NCBI GenBank assembly: GCA_026786225.1
Contig: JAJAYN010000527.1
Span: 1-7,174 of the forward strand
DNA: 7,174 nucleotides
Direction: 5' to 3'
Source of the DNA: Burkholderiales bacterium
GTDB taxonomy: Bacteria > Pseudomonadota > Gammaproteobacteria > Burkholderiales > Usitatibacteraceae
The notes beneath the pieces were generated by a model. That model searched no databases. It was not told the DNA's origin and worked only from the letters and a program-made list of their open reading frames with translations. Position numbers and translations under genes: made by a program. Below, piece by piece: positions 5,787-7,174 of this stretch; the stretch's first letter is position 1; every line of letters starts with the position of its first letter.

Positions 5787-7174
5787 CGTTAACGCCAAGC
5801 CCCAGCCTCAAGCGAATCTTGTTCGCGCCTGCCGCCGTCGCAGCGTGCATCATGTTTGCGGGTTGCGCCATCGGGCCCGATTACAAACGCCCCGATCCTG
5901 CCTCACTCGGAACCAACAGCAAGTGGCAGGCGCCAGCACCGCTGCTCCCCCACGCGGGAAGTTCCGCAGCGCTGGTCGACTGGTGGAAGTCATGGAACGA
6001 CACAACGCTGACTACCCTCATCGAGCACAGCCAGCGCGAAAACACCAGCATCGGCCAAGCCAGCGCACGAATTGCCCAAGCCCGTGCTGGTTACGATGGA
6101 TTGCTCAGCGCCTTGCTGCCCTCGTTTACCGCGAATGCTTACGACACACGATCAAAGGGCGGGCAGCAAGCGGTGTTCTCGCCGGCAGGGGCGAAGGACC
6201 TTCAGCGAAGCGAGCACGTGAGCCTCGACGCCGCCTGGGAGCTCGACTTGTTTGGCGGCGGACGCCGCGCACGCGAAGCCTCACGACTGAGATCCGATGC
6301 GCGAATTGGTGATTGGCACGAGGCGCGGGTGAGCGTGAGTGCAGAGGTCGCGTCGCAGTATGTCAATTTGCGGACCTGCGAAGTATTGCTCGCAGGTTAC
6401 GAAGTCGACGCCAAATCACGCGCCGAAACCGCGCGCTTAACCGTCTTGAAACGCGATGCCGGCTTTGAGTCACCAGCGAACGCGGCGCTCACAGAAGCCA
6501 GCCGTGCGGAGGCGGCAGCGCGATTCACCGAGCAAAGCGCGCAATGCAACCTGCTGGTGAAAGTACTGGCCGAGCTAACGGCGATGGCAGAGCCCACACT
6601 TCGCGAATTGCTTTCGAAAAACCGCGCGCAGATTCCCACGCCGCAGGCATTTAGCGTTACCGAAGTACCAGCGGCCTTGCTATCGCAGCGCCCCGACTTA
6701 GCCGCCGCTGAAGCCGAGCTCGCCGCGGCGATGGCGGACATTGGCGTCGCGATGGCGGACCGCTTGCCGCGACTAAGGTTGACGGGAAGCATCGGCTTTC
6801 TCGCCTTTAGCAGCCCCGGCGTGACCTCCCGCATGCGGGAGTGGAGCTACGGTCCGGGATTAACACTGCCGATTTTTGATGCAGGCCAACGCGCGGCGCA
6901 AGTTCGACTCACGCAAGCCACCTATGAAGAGTCGCTGGCGACGTACAAGGGCCGCGTCTTGCGTGCAGTACGTGAAGTTGAAGAAGCGCTGGTACGACTG
7001 GACAGTGCAACCAAACGCGAAGCCGATGTGCTGGCCGCGCTCAAGGGCTATCAACAGTTTTTGGCTGCCGCTGAGGCGCGCGTCAAGTTCGGTGCCGGGA
7101 GTTTCACGGAACTCGAGGAAGCCCGCCGCGCCGTCGTGGTCGCTCAAGGCAGTGCTGTCGGCGTGACGCGCGAC
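5783..7174 (+). CDS. Outer-membrane efflux lipoprotein (NodT/OprM family, TolC-like channel), 3' end cut
   Basis: The frame stays open for 464 codons to the window edge; family members are usually somewhat longer, so only a short C-terminal piece is missing. The protein forms the trimeric outer-membrane duct of a tripartite pump. It starts with a lipoprotein signal peptide whose lipobox FAGC puts the acylated cysteine at residue 28, followed by the family signature AIGPDYKRP (29-37). Further hallmarks are DWWKSW (66-71), WELDLFGGGRR (152-162), VPAALLSQRPDLAAAEAEL (295-313) and LPIFDAGQRAAQVRLTQA (362-379). Two tandem OEP repeats, about 70-265 and 295-464, are visible. The start ATG overlaps the tetR stop as ATGA. 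An AGGA at 5778-5781 is too close to act as a normal Shine-Dalgarno sequence, so translational coupling is likely. With the divergently encoded adaptor and permease it completes a three-part pump. Confidence -1.
   Translation, partial: MTLTPSPSLKRILFAPAAVAACIMFAGCAIGPDYKRPDPASLGTNSKWQAPAPLLPHAGSSAALVDWWKSWNDTTLTTLIEHSQRENTSIGQASARIAQARAGYDGLLSALLPSFTANAYDTRSKGGQQAVFSPAGAKDLQRSEHVSLDAAWELDLFGGGRRAREASRLRSDARIGDWHEARVSVSAEVASQYVNLRTCEVLLAGYEVDAKSRAETARLTVLKRDAGFESPANAALTEASRAEAAARFTEQSAQCNLLVKVLAELTAMAEPTLRELLSKNRAQIPTPQAFSVTEVPAALLSQRPDLAAAEAELAAAMADIGVAMADRLPRLRLTGSIGFLAFSSPGVTSRMREWSYGPGLTLPIFDAGQRAAQVRLTQATYEESLATYKGRVLRAVREVEEALVRLDSATKREADVLAALKGYQQFLAAAEARVKFGAGSFTELEEARRAVVVAQGSAVGVTRD

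Noticed and set aside
6397..6834. A 145-codon minus-strand open frame inside the outer-membrane channel gene
   Set aside because: The product is Ala/Ser-rich without motifs, and the plus strand carries conserved channel-family motifs in continuous frame across it.
5783..7174. Frameshift in the channel gene
   Set aside because: Codon-by-codon reading from 5783 to the window end has no stop and keeps all family motifs in one frame; the gene is simply cut by the edge.

Overview
The window looks like a chromosomal segment from a proteobacterium. Beta or gamma seems likeliest from the protein styles and the moderately high GC of the coding regions, but I cannot name a genus. It holds one functional theme: a tripartite RND efflux system with two different transcription factors, arranged as two divergent transcription units.

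Leftward unit (minus strand, from about 4525 down to the window edge): a periplasmic adaptor (membrane fusion protein, 3436-4470), an AcrB-superfamily RND permease (179-3436), and a small DUF2892/YgaP-type membrane protein (182 down to 1, cut by the edge). The genes are stitched together by TGATG and ATGA overlaps, so they almost certainly form one translationally coupled operon.

Rightward unit: an ArsR-family repressor (4599-4946), then a 159-bp gap with several dyads and a possible weak terminator, then a TetR-family regulator (5106-5786) coupled by ATGA to an outer-membrane efflux lipoprotein of the NodT/OprM type (5783 to the window edge, 3' end missing).

The control regions are the most informative part. 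An AT-rich stretch of about 75 bp (roughly 4511-4585) between the adaptor and arsR carries two near-consensus sigma-70 promoters facing apart and overlapping each other. Repeated TTCAATATA-type half-sites lie across both, so one repressor could control both directions. The ArsR protein has two cysteines (C36 and C102), 66 residues apart, in the positions used by the persulfide-sensing repressors BigR, SqrR and YgaV. In E. coli, YgaV is paired with YgaP, whose membrane part is a DUF2892 domain, and here a DUF2892 gene ends the pump operon. I therefore infer that the pump may be induced by sulfide, polysulfide or a related reactive sulfur species. Separately, tetR is preceded by two identical-pattern operators (TTGGT-N6-ACCAA) exactly 21 bp apart. 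The second abuts the tetR start codon, which has no Shine-Dalgarno sequence and may be leaderless. The system would thus have two inputs: a sulfur/redox-type sensor on adaptor and pump, and a TetR ligand sensor on the outer-membrane channel.

There are no RNA genes, insertion sequences or CRISPR arrays that I can see. The only non-coding stretches are 4471-4598 and 4947-5105, and both are described below.
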